NCBI GenBank assembly: GCA_003116995.1 | Contig: BDSL01000014.1 | Span: 310,001 to 374,000, forward strand | DNA from: Yamagishiella unicocca | Taxonomy: Eukaryota > Chlorophyta > Chlorophyceae > Chlamydomonadales > Volvocaceae | Direction of reading: 5' to 3' | Length of the DNA: 64,000 nucleotides | Part shown: positions 13,171 to 24,400 of the stretch, in pieces | How the letters are laid out: each line of letters begins with the position of its first letter | How positions within the stretch are numbered: the stretch's first letter is position 1 | Position numbers and translations under genes: made by a program | The notes under the pieces: model-generated | Told to the model about the DNA's origin: nothing | Database searches by the model: none | The model's input: the letters and a program-made list of their open reading frames with translations, nothing else

Positions 13171-13175
13171 TGTAA
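13171..13175 (+). terminator. TGTAA poly(A) signal of the U2B'' gene
   Basis: TGTAA, the typical poly(A) signal of Chlamydomonas-type algae, lies 272 bp after the U2B'' stop codon. The 3' UTR probably ends 10-20 bp later. Confidence 0.6.
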
Positions 13176-13189
13176 TGTTTTAACCGAAA

Positions 13190-14747
13190 GTACGGTCACT
13201 TCAGCGCCAATGTTTGATTTGGGTAACCAAGCAGAAGATTTTGGACGAGGCTGGAATCACGCGCGGTATAAAACACAGTCTCCCCTCTCCCCCAGTAATT
13301 AAGAATGCACCCTCGTTATCGCAGCAGCACCTTACCCTCGAAAATAACGAACCTCCATGCAACTGCGCTCCTATGCCAGCACCCTCGTTGAGCGCTGAGT
13401 GCTCACCGTACCATTCCTGGCCGTGCTGCAGTTGTGCTGCGATGGCTGGCCATGCTGGCCGATTCCAGGTCCGCACCAGGTCTGATCCGTACGCTGTCGA
13501 AAGCGCCTAGGTTATAACTGATCAGGGTGTAGACACCGTGGCAAACAGGTTGAGCGCAGCAAGTCGCTAGCTCTTCCGGGTGCTGACCCGTGCACCTAAA
13601 TCCCGGCCGAGGCGCGGCCCACAGCTGCACTGCAACATTGCTCGGCACTGTCTTTACACGCCTGTAACTGGGCACCTCGTGCGAGAGGATACACTTACCA
13701 CGGCCGGGAACGCCGACGGTGACATTTCGCCGTGCTAAGGCGGCGTAGGCCAAGTGGGCTCGATGTGCGCACACTTGCGCACCCTATCCCTTCGGCTTCA
13801 ATTGCGAGCCAGCTATCACTGAAAGCCGTAAGCTACCGGGCAGCATAAGACGCAGTCCATTACTTAATGCACTTGAGTCAATGCACCGTGCCAAACAAAA
13901 CAACCACAAGACATTCCTATCTTAACTGTCGCGCATAGACACGGTCGACATTCCTATCTTTTCTTAATTGCCGCGAACCAGCTATGCCGGTGCTGCGGCA
14001 TGACAACCGGTCCACATGAGGGCACTCCGCTGCAGTCGGCGCCCATGTACCAGCATGTACTCAGAGGCGGCGGCACGGACAGCAAGAGTAACGTAAGTCC
14101 ACGCTCCTTGAATTTCAAGAGATACCGTACGGACAACAATGTAACCCACGGCTCATACCTGCTGCCTTGCATCCGTTGCAAAATTCCAACACACCTGCCA
14201 GCCACCAAGTCCATTGGGTGCCAGCGGAGGCTCCATGCGCTGTGTTTGCGTAGCCATACGCCATACTAACCAAGCTTGTCGCTCGGTGACGCCAGACAGG
14301 CACAGACGTGCCTAGCCGGTCAGCTTGTGGTTTGATTTTCCGTGGGGAACCGCGTTTCGGTTCCAAGCGCGCACCGGCCCAGGCGCACGCAACCAGCAGG
14401 CAGACCGTGCAGGCACCTAGCATTCCGGTACGTTGCGGGGACCGCTGCCAGCGAAGGGTGGCCAAATGGCCAAACATACATGAAAAAGATAACGCCGCTG
14501 ACATATATCTCAAGCGCGGAAAAGTACCGGTACACATTTGGGCCCCGCCCCGCCACCTGAAAGTACCCCCGTTGTTCCCTTCGGGCCACGTGCCATCCGT
14601 TGACATAGCCGCCATGACCAGCCGGATGCCTTTCCCTCACCAGACGGCGCCCTGTACCGCCTGCTGAGGCGCACGCTTCTCGCGCGGCCCATGCCGCCCA
14701 GCCCCTCGGCAGGACCGATCCATAACAGCTCCTGCTGCAGCTGCACT
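13190..14747. other. Intergenic region between convergent genes
   Basis: About 1.5 kb between the U2B'' 3' end and the stop of the SnRK2-like kinase gene (-). No reading frame here has homology, splice logic or codon use like the neighbours. TTACA near 13652 could be the - strand TGTAA signal for the kinase. Otherwise nothing was recognised. Confidence 0.5.
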
Positions 14748-15420
14748 TCAATACTCTGTTTGCAAATCCAGCTTGTACAACATGCTGCTGTCGTACAGTA
14801 TACAGCCGCTCATGTCCATCGGGTTGCCGCCGCTCCCACGACGCGCCGCTGCCGCCGCTGATGGCCCCGACGGGTGAGCCTGGAGGCCCCGTGGGCCCTC
14901 GGGACCAGCAACGCCGGTCGCGGCGTTGCCGCCGCTGTTCGCCATCGATGCATTCCCCCCGCTCACTACCATGGGGCTACTCGGCGGGGCCATCGGCTGC
15001 GGAGCCTGGGATTGCGACAATACGGGCGACGGATGGTGGAACGACGCCGGGTTGTGCTCCGGAGCCATGGACTGCTGCAGTCCCGGAGACCCCCCTAGCT
15101 GGTGCTGATGGTGCTGCTGCTGCATCGAGGCGGCGGCGGACTGCATGGACTGCACGGAGATCGAAGCCGCCACGGAAGGGTGCGGAGAGGCGTGGCCGCT
15201 GCCCGGCTGCTGCGGCTGGCCACCCATCTCCATGCCCAGCATGTGCAGACCACTGGGAGGCGGCGCCATGCTCATGGGCTGCTGCAGGTGGGGTGCGTGG
15301 TGCTGGTGATGCGGCATCTGCGCATGCTGGTGGTGCTGGGCGTGCTGGTGCTGCATCTGCTGCTGCACTTGCATCGGCTGCAATTGTTGTTGCTGCTGCA
15401 ACTGCTGTTGCTGCTGCTGC

Positions 15421-15458
<38 letters not shown>

Positions 15459-18400
15459 CTGCTGGTGCATCGGCTGGTGCATCGGCAGGCCGGGCGTCAT
15501 GAAGGAGGGCTGCGGCTGGCCTTGCCCGTGCCCAGTGCCCTGCCCTTGCACCGAAGGCGACTGGAGGAGGTGCTGCATGCCCTGTGGCGGGCCGTGTGCG
15601 CTTGTCGTCGTGCCCGTCATCACTCCCTGCTGCAGCTGCTGGACAGGTTGCAGCTGGGGCGACGGCGCCAACTGCTGCGGCATTTGTGGCGAGGGCTGCT
15701 GCTGCTGCTGCTGAAGACCAGGGAAGGAGCGGCTCGTCTCCGAGACGGCCGGCATCTCCACCACGGGCGCCGCTGAGTTGCACTCGGACTTCTCGTCCTG
15801 TGCGCTCACTGACAAGGCAGCGGTGATGATAGCGTGTACCTCCTCGGGCGTCTGCCGCAGCTCGCCTGAGCAGGTCAACACGAGGAGCACCGGAGCAGAG
15901 CGAGCATGTCGTCAATGCCAATCCTACGAGTCCCCGTCCCGCATTTGGCACTTTAACTCCAACAAAGCGCCCAAACGCTGCGCCGCGCTCACACGAGCAC
16001 CAGTCATCGGCTTACCAACTGGGTGCTCCATGGCTAGGTAGGCGGCGTTGAGCAGCAGCGCACCGGGCGGTAGCTTGTCCTGGAACCAGGGGTGCGCCAT
16101 GACGACGGGAAGCTTGCAGCGCTGGCCGGGTGCAGACACCAGGATGCGGCGCACCAGATCCAGGGCCTGCGGGTACAGCTCCTCGGCACCAGCAGGGACC
16201 TGCGACCAGGTGGGCGTTGAGATCAAGGCGACGGAGGCCAAGGCCCAGGTGGTGGGGCCAAGGGCCCAAGGCGGCAGCGAGATCTGGGATTTGCGGCGCG
16301 TACACCAAATGTCCTCCATTGCTCCGGTCGCGTACCGTAGCTTGTGCCAGTTACAAACCATGGCCGGATCCGGAGGCCCACATCGATGACCCATTTGAGC
16401 TATCCTATTACGAGTAAACTTTTCTGGGCTACGTTTTAAACACGTTCCATGTACACACATACCAGTTCCCTTACTTGGCCGGTCCGTCGGGTGGGGCGTC
16501 TTTTCGCGAGTGGATGGTTTCTGGCCCGCCGGGGGGGGGGGTTCCGGCCCCAGCCCGTCGGTTCGGGGTGCTGGCTGGTCCCACCGTTTTTCCGACGGTG
16601 GGACTTTGGGTGCCTGGATTGTCCTGTTCTGTTGGGGCCCCGTCCTATTGGGCGCGGATGCCCTGGTTTTCCCCTGTGGCTTTGGGGGTATCTGCTGGCT
16701 TGTCGTACGGTGCCGTCTCGGTATCGGTTCCCCGCTTGTCCTGCCGGGCGCCTCTGTGCGTTTCGAGGCTTTCCTGTGCCCATGGGGGCGTCTGCTGGGT
16801 TGGGTTTAGCCCTGGCTCTCATATGGTGAGGAAACGGTCATGGGCCCCTCTTCTTGTCCTGGGTTGAGGACAATGGAACCTCTTACTGTCAAACAATGAA
16901 TGTTTGTCTCGGCACGTTACAGGGACGATGTTTCTGGGAAAATCGGTAATCTGCCGCCGAATGCCGTATTAAAGACGACATCGATGGATACAACGTATTA
17001 TGTGCACGCGTGAAAGAAACGGCATGCGCGCATATCCGCACTTTGGACTGCCTGCATGCCGCATCCTTTGAAACCTGTAAATTCACCAGTACATTGGCCC
17101 TTTCAGGATTGTTTGCTCGTTCCCAGACGTACACTATAATAAATTACAATGTCCGCAGGCCCGGGCAAGCCCAGGACAAGAGGGGGCCCCCATACTGAGA
17201 CACTTCAAGGCCCCCCGCCGGGAAAACGGCGGGACCCGCTACCCCGGACCGACGGGCTGGGGGTTTTCAGCCCCCCGCCCCTAACACCTTTATGATAATT
17301 AGGTAATACAGCGTTGCAGTGTCCATATGTTGCGCGCAAGCAAGGTGTACAATATAATATGCATTCCCGGAAGGAGATTGCTGACGCTCCGGCTCGTGCC
17401 GGCAAGGGCCATACGCCTACCCCATCCCTCAACACATGCACATGCGACCCAGACATCTCACCTGGACGTTGCCCCGTACCGCGTTCTCTATCAGCTTCAT
17501 GACCTGCGTTCAGACGACCAGGCAAGCAGGGAAATATGTATCGTCGCCATTTGCACACAACTAGTAACATAAACACGGTTTGTTTTGAGTCCAAATAGAT
17601 GCCCACTACTCGAGTTCGCGTTCTGAGCGTAAGCTCCTTTTCATTCAACGTTTTACCACATTGTAATATGCGCCCGCGGCCGTTGCCGCACCTACCTGAG
17701 CGTGTTTGCGGTGTTGCGTGTCCTCCAGAGAGAGGAAGGGGTGGCAGCCAAACAGCATGACAAACAGCACAACGCCGCAGGACCACACGTCGGCGGCCTC
17801 GGCGTCGTACACCTGCAGCGGATGGAAGGTTGAGCGATTACATGCGGAATTGGGGAGCCGTGGAGTTCAGCGCTTGCCAGGACACCAAGCGGAATAAGTA
17901 CATTATGCTGTCTTCGCTCATAGCACATAGTGCGCGAATCCTTTGCCGTTGCGACGACCCCGCCTGACCCCGCTACCTCCGCTCGCTCGCTCGGTCGCTG
18001 CTGCCTGCTTGCCTGCTGCACGCATGCCTGTCCGTTTTCTCCCCCTGCTGCCCCTCGCAACACCCACCTGTCCCGGCACATTTGTAAAGATCTCGGGCGC
18101 TGTGAATAAGGCCGTGCCGATCTGGGTCTGCGGCTCGGAGTCGTCGAACTTGTCTTTGGAGAAGCCGAAGTCACACAACTTCACCAGGGGCAGGTGGCCC
18201 TCCTACGGGTGACCGTTTCGCGGTATGCAAGGAAGGGTAGCGGTTAGAAAGCACAGGGGTGGCTACATACGGTATCGCGGTAATAAGTCACGGAATCTCC
18301 ACTGTCTGCTTTGGCGTCTTGCGCATGTGTCTCCCTTTTATGTGTTTTGTTTTGATGGGGCACCTGCGGTGGCACGGGTTGCTTTTCGAACCGCGCGCGT

Positions 18401-21400
18401 TGCTACTGCCGGTCTTCACACAAAGGGTTCAGTATCTTGCAAGCAAAACAGCGCCTCGTTCCGTCCTTCTTGCTTGGAGAACGGCAACTAAGCACGCCCA
18501 CCGGCCTCACAAAACGTCCACCTATGGGTGCATGGGTGTTAAGCACATACAGCCCAGGGCGGCCCTGTAAATGCCGCCCAGAACCCGCACATACGCAAAC
18601 CCTTTGCGCTGCTGGGCACGCAACTCAACCTCACCTAATACCATATTCGCTTTCTCTAGCCTCTCTTCGTAAGTTAAGTCGCAAACACGCAGTACACAGA
18701 CAACGCGCAGCCAGCCTCAGTAGCGACCGCCGCCCCCACCTGCAGTAGGATGTTTGCCAGCTTGATATCGCGATTGACCTTGCCCTTTCTGTGGCAGAAG
18801 TCCACAGCAATCACTAGCTGCTGGAAGATAAAGCGAGCCACATCCTCGGGAAGCTTGCCCCCAGCGGTCTGCACCGGGCCCAAGTGCAACCACTGTTGTG
18901 AACTGCGGCGAGTGCCGTACAACGAGCAAAGCAATCCACCTAACATAACGGGGGGGCATACATGCAAAAGCAAAGGGACTGTTGTGCAGCCGCCAAACAA
19001 CCGGCCTTGTGCACGGCTCCGAGCGAATGGAGGAGACACCGGAACGGCCGTGCCAAGACAACTCATCATCGCCGCTCATGTATGTGCCCATGTTCCAAGG
19101 ACGAAACAGCACTTGCCCATGTATGTGTTGACGGATGCAATATCGAACACGAAGCAGGTCCCATACCGTCCCAAGAATCGCACGAACCTCCAAGTAATGT
19201 TGGAGATTTGTGCCGTTGACGTACTCCATAACAACCGCCAAGTAGGAGGGAGTGAGAAACACCTCATGGAACTCAACAATGTGCGGGTGCTTGCATAGCG
19301 ATAGTTGCTGGTGGTTGAGCGTTTCTCGCAGGACGTATTTGTAGAAACCGCGGCTCCAGCCCCGGTCAATGTACCTACGCACACGCCAGGGTCGCCAGGG
19401 CGGATGAAGGCTTTAAGCTCCTATCGCCTTGCCATTATGGGTACAACGGAGTGGTCTAGGACGTGCAGGCGTGAGGTCCGCGGGTAATTCGGGTGGAACG
19501 AGGCATCCGCAGCCAACTGAGTATGAGGGGAGGGAAAATGCTGTTAAAGAACTGGACCAGGGTGTAGCTGGAGGTGGGGCGCAGTTCATCGGATAGGGAA
19601 ACCGGGAGCTGGCAACTCAGGAAGACGCGCAGGAGTGAAGGAATGGGGTTGGGGTTGGGAGGAGCCAAAAAAGGGAAACGGAGTAGGTTGAATGTGGACG
19701 GTCTACGACTCAAACACTTACGCAATAGACGTGTTTGGTGAAACATCCCTGACATCGCCCGGGCATAGCATGGCGCAGCCCGCAAGGATGGACTGCTCCT
19801 CGGGACAACAAATGGCCGAATTGTCCTAACGAAATTGGAAGCCCTATAATGCTAGAAATATAAAGCCCCCAGCTTACTTGATAGCGACGCTTTGTTTATG
19901 AAGGTTGTCATATCGGGTGCCGGCGGACCGGGCGCCGTACGCGCTCGTCCAGCCGGCCGACCCAGGGCGGACGCTCCGGCGGACGCGCCCTGTTTCGACC
20001 TGGCAACTCGCAGCTTCGGGCCGGCTCGCGCGACATTCCGGCAGAGAACCTTCCTACGGAACTTTTTCGGGTCGCTCCAGCGTCGCACAGGAGCTGTGGC
20101 GACGCGCTTTGTGGAGCGATGCACGTCCCATGGAGGCCAGCAAAGCCAGCAAAGCACTTTGGGCGGGCCAGGAGGCGCGCGGACGGCCACTCTGCCACTC
20201 CTGTATGGCAATGCACTCGCCATTCCTCGCGAAAGTAAAAGCCGCGGGAAAGTAACGCTACACGAGCGTCCGTACAGGGCTTCTTTGCCAAGTCCAATCA
20301 GTATAATACGTAAAGGGGTGAGACCCCTTCAGAGTCCGATGTGTTGCGGTCTGCGGTCAACATGCACAAGAGGAACGACTGTCGCTATCTCGGTGGCGTT
20401 GACGACCGCGGTTCTTGTAACGGCTGTTCATTGCTGTTCATTGCATAGCGTTACACCTCTTCAGAAGGTGTAAGCTTGCAGCTTACTTGAGCTAGATGAT
20501 CGTCGTCGATCCTAAGCGCGCGCGCGCGAGCCCACCCTAAGCGCCAGGAAGGGCTCGGACTACACTCAGTTACACTCAGTGAATGCTGCAGCTCGGGCGT
20601 GCACCATGTTCTCGTGCAAGGCGCCGGTGCTCGCGCTTTCATTGGGGGTTTTGCCCGCCCCCACAATCACAGCCCTTGCCGGCAGTCGCCCCCTGCGCCC
20701 CAGAGAGAACTCCTGCGCCCCATACAGCGGGGGGGCCGGCTTAGTCCCGCTTTCGGCGGTCCAGGCGCTCCCTTGCTGCTGGAGGGGCTGGGAGAGGGAA
20801 AGTGCCCGATTGTTACCGTACGCGACCCTAGGCCACCGCCGCCGCTCCCAACTAGTGCCTAGTATGATATTTGAGAGCTGGTGGGGCGCGGGGGGCTGGT
20901 CTGGCTTTAACCAGGAGAGCAAACCCGCTTTCGGCGGTCCAGGCGCTCCCTTGCTGCTGGAGGGGCTGGGAGAGGGAAAGTGCCCGGAGAGGGAAAGTGC
21001 CCGATTGTTGCCGTACGCGACCCTAGGCCACCGCCGCCGCGCCCAACTAGTGCCTCGTATGATATTTGAGAGCTGGTGGGGCGCGGGGGGCTGGTCTGGC
21101 TTTAACCAGGAGAGCAAACCCGCTTTCGGCGGTCCAGGCGCTCCCTTGCTGCTGGAGGGGCTGGGAGAGGGAAAGTGCCCGATTGTTGCCGTACGCGACC
21201 CTAAGCCACCGCCGCCGCTCCCAACTAGTGCCTCGTATGATATTTGAGAGCTGGTGGGGCGCGGGGGGCTGGCCTGGCTTTAACCAGGAGAGCAAACCCG
21301 CTTTCGGCGGTCCAGGCGCTCCCTTGCTGCTGGAGGGGCTGGGAGAGGGAAAGTGCCCGATTGTTGCCGTACGCGACCCTAGGCCACCGCCGCCGCGCCC

Positions 21401-24400
21401 AACTAGTGCCTAGTATGATATTTGAGAGCTGGTGGGGCGCGGGGGGCTGGCCTGGCTTTAACCAGGAGAGCAAACCCGCTTTCGGCGGTCCAGGCGCTCC
21501 CCTGCTGGAGGGGCTGGGAGAGGGAAAGTGCCCGATTGTTGCCGTACGCGACCCTAGGCCACCGCCGCCGCGCCAAACTAGTGCCTAGTATGATATTTGA
21601 GAGCTGGTGGGGCGCGGGGGGCTGGCCTGGCTTTAACCAGGAGAGCAAACCCGCTTTCGGCGGTCCAGGCGCTCCCTTGCTGCTGGAGGGGCTGGGAGAG
21701 GGAAAGTGCCCGATTGTTGCCTTACGCGACCCTAGGCCACCGCCGCCGCGCCCAACTAGTGCCTAGTATGATATTTGAGAGCTGGTGGGGCAGGATTTCA
21801 TTCTGCGGAATCAGCCCTTCATCAGGTTACACGAAGTGCAAGTCGCGCGCCTGCCAGGGATCCACACAGCGGCCCCGGCCCTTCATTTGATCACACGCAG
21901 CGCAAGTCGCGCGCCTTCCAGGGATTCACACAGCGGCCCCGGTCCTTCATCAGATCACACGCAGCGCAAGTCGCGCGCCTTCCAGGGATTCACACAGCGG
22001 CCCCGGCCCTTCATCTGATCACACGCAGCATAAGTTGCGCGCCTTCCAGGGATTCACACAGCGGCCCCGGTCCTTCATCAGATCACACGCAGCGCAAGTC
22101 GCGCGCCTTCCAGGGATTCACACAGCGGCCCCGGCCCTTCATCTGATCACACGCAGCGCAAGTCGCGCGCCTTCCAGGGATTCACACAGCGGCCCCGGCC
22201 CTTCATCTGATCACACGCAGCGCAAGTCGCGCGCCTTCCAGGGATTCACACAGCGGCCCCGGCCCTTCATCTGATCACACGCAGCATAAGTTGCGCGCCT
22301 TCCAGGGATTCACACAATCAGTGGTCGGTTTGGTGCTCCCGGAGTTGCTTGCTCTGCGCATTCCAATAGTCCCTCTCAGCCTGTGACAGCTGCCGCCACT
22401 TCAAGGCAATTTGTTTGGTGTGCTCATGCGGCAGGGAGCTCTGTCCAGCTGCCGCTGCTTCTGCCTTCTGCGACTGCGTAAACAACATGTACCCGTTGGG
22501 TACCTGCTTTGGCTTCGCCGCTTGGCCATCCACGTTCTTCTTCCTTGCACCCGCTCCTCTCTCTTTTACCGCAATCGTGCCCGCCGCTGCCTCCAACGCG
22601 GTGTCGGAGCCTCCCGCCATGGCAGCTGTCTCCTCGCCGGTCCCCCTGCCCGCCGCTGCCTCCAACGCGGTGTCGGCGCCTCCCGCCATGGCAGCTGTCT
22701 CCACGCCGCGCCCCATGTCGCCAATCTTCCTCCGCTTTGCTTGCGGGCTTCCGCTATCTAAGGCAGCCTTCAAGCGGGCAGCCTTGGCCCCCACGAGGTC
22801 CGCCTTGGCAGGCGAGATGAACGACACTGGTCGACTTTTGGAGACGTACACATCAAACTGGCCGCTGTCCCTTAAGTCCTTGACGTGTTTCAGCAAGGCT
22901 TTCAGGCTGTTCAGGCCGTGTAGGTTCTGCTTTTCCGTCCAGAAGACAGCAGCCTGCTCCTCGCTCACACGTCGGATTACGGAGGTAGCCTGGAAGCACA
23001 AGTTACGAAGTTCGCATAGCTCGTGCCAGCGCTGTTTCAGCCATGCTGGTCGCCAGCAGTCCCCATACTTCCTCACAAGCTGTGCCAGTGGGACGTAGCC
23101 TCCACACCCCACATAGTACATGTGATAGAAGCCACGATGTTGATGTACTTCGCCTCACAGGGCCCAACAGTCTGCGCAACTTTGGGCTTCCCGATGCAGC
23201 AGACCAAGAGCAAGCGGCTGTCATCCCCACGGGTGACCGTGTGGTGAAGCAGCTGCACGGTACACTGCCCAAGCGACACCCGGTAGAGCGACTTCCATCC
23301 GAGTCTCTGCATCGCAGCGGTGCCAGACGCCATCAGCGAGAACACCCTGCCAATCTGGTCCTCGTCGTAAGCGTCATTCACCGTCTGGGCGTGTGGGTCA
23401 CGCGTGCGCCTGGAAAAAGACAGGAACTTAGTAAGGCCTCCTCCCCCACGAGAACAACTCTGGGGGCCTATCTTACTTTGAGCCCTTCTTGCCAAGACAT
23501 ATTTCCTTGGCCAGTTCGTACTCATGCATAAACTCCTCCACAGCTGAGACAGCGGGCTCGTCCGAGGCGGTCGGCAGTGTCAGGCGGTTGGTTTTGTCCA
23601 ATTTCACGATAGCGCTGCGCACTCCCTCAAGCGTTTTGAAGCCAACCTGTGCAAGTACAACATCCTTGTTATATGCATTCCATGGGGAAGATAATGTTCA
23701 TTGTAATTATGGACCCTGCTTGTACCTTCTCCTCTGCGAGCTGCTTGAACAGGACTCCTGCGAGGGCACCAAGCTCCCTGCCGAAGGTCTTCCCCATGTC
23801 GACGTCCTTTTTCTGGCATAGAGCCTGCAACGCACGGGCATGTAACAGGCTGTCAATAACCGTTTGATTCGTTGCCAAACACACTCGTGCCGTCCAAAAC
23901 CCTGGCCCTCCTTCCCCCCACACTCCAGACCGCAAAACATGTTCCCTCACGCTCCCCCTCGCTCCCCCAAACACATTTCATTCCATATTTCATTTGTGCC
24001 CTGTGCAGTACCAACCAAGAGCTTGTTGAGCTGTGAGTCGTAGGTCCTCTTTGTGTTCGGCTTCCCGGACACCTTCGTGCGTTCCGCGAGATCCGCTCGC
24101 GCGTCGGAGTCATAGGCAAACCTGCATACACAGGATGACTTTTTATTACCATTGTTAATTGGGCGGGGCTTCTGGGTTGAGTGCGCGCGCCATGGTTGAA
24201 CGGCTACATCCATCTTTCTTACCGCTTTTTCTGTTCACCATTAGCATCCTCCAACAAAACTTCTTCTCCATTATCCAATGCGTTATCCCACTCGCGTTCC
24301 AAGGCGCGAGCCGCTCCCGCCATCGGAGCGTTTACCTTGCGCGAGTCCCCTTACTTTGCGTGAGATACTTTTATGTTAACCGAGTATACTACAATGTCTT

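Noticed and set aside
15102..15776. Leu-rich + strand frame opposite the kinase tail
   Set aside because: It is the complement of the polyglutamine tract (CTG/TTG runs); the - strand frame joins the kinase exons in phase.
19892..20473. 193-codon + strand frame in the kinase intron
   Set aside because: Arg/Pro/Ala-rich by composition, no homology, overlapping frames on both strands, and it covers hairpin sequences.
20749..21790. Overlapping open frames of 80-220 codons on both strands in the 178-bp array
   Set aside because: The frames shift from unit to unit because 178 is not a multiple of three, and the same peptide reappears in different frames. This is repeat DNA, not coding.
21800..22318. 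64-bp array as a possible CRISPR
   Set aside because: Units are contiguous and nearly identical over their whole length, with no unique spacers, and the host is a eukaryote.
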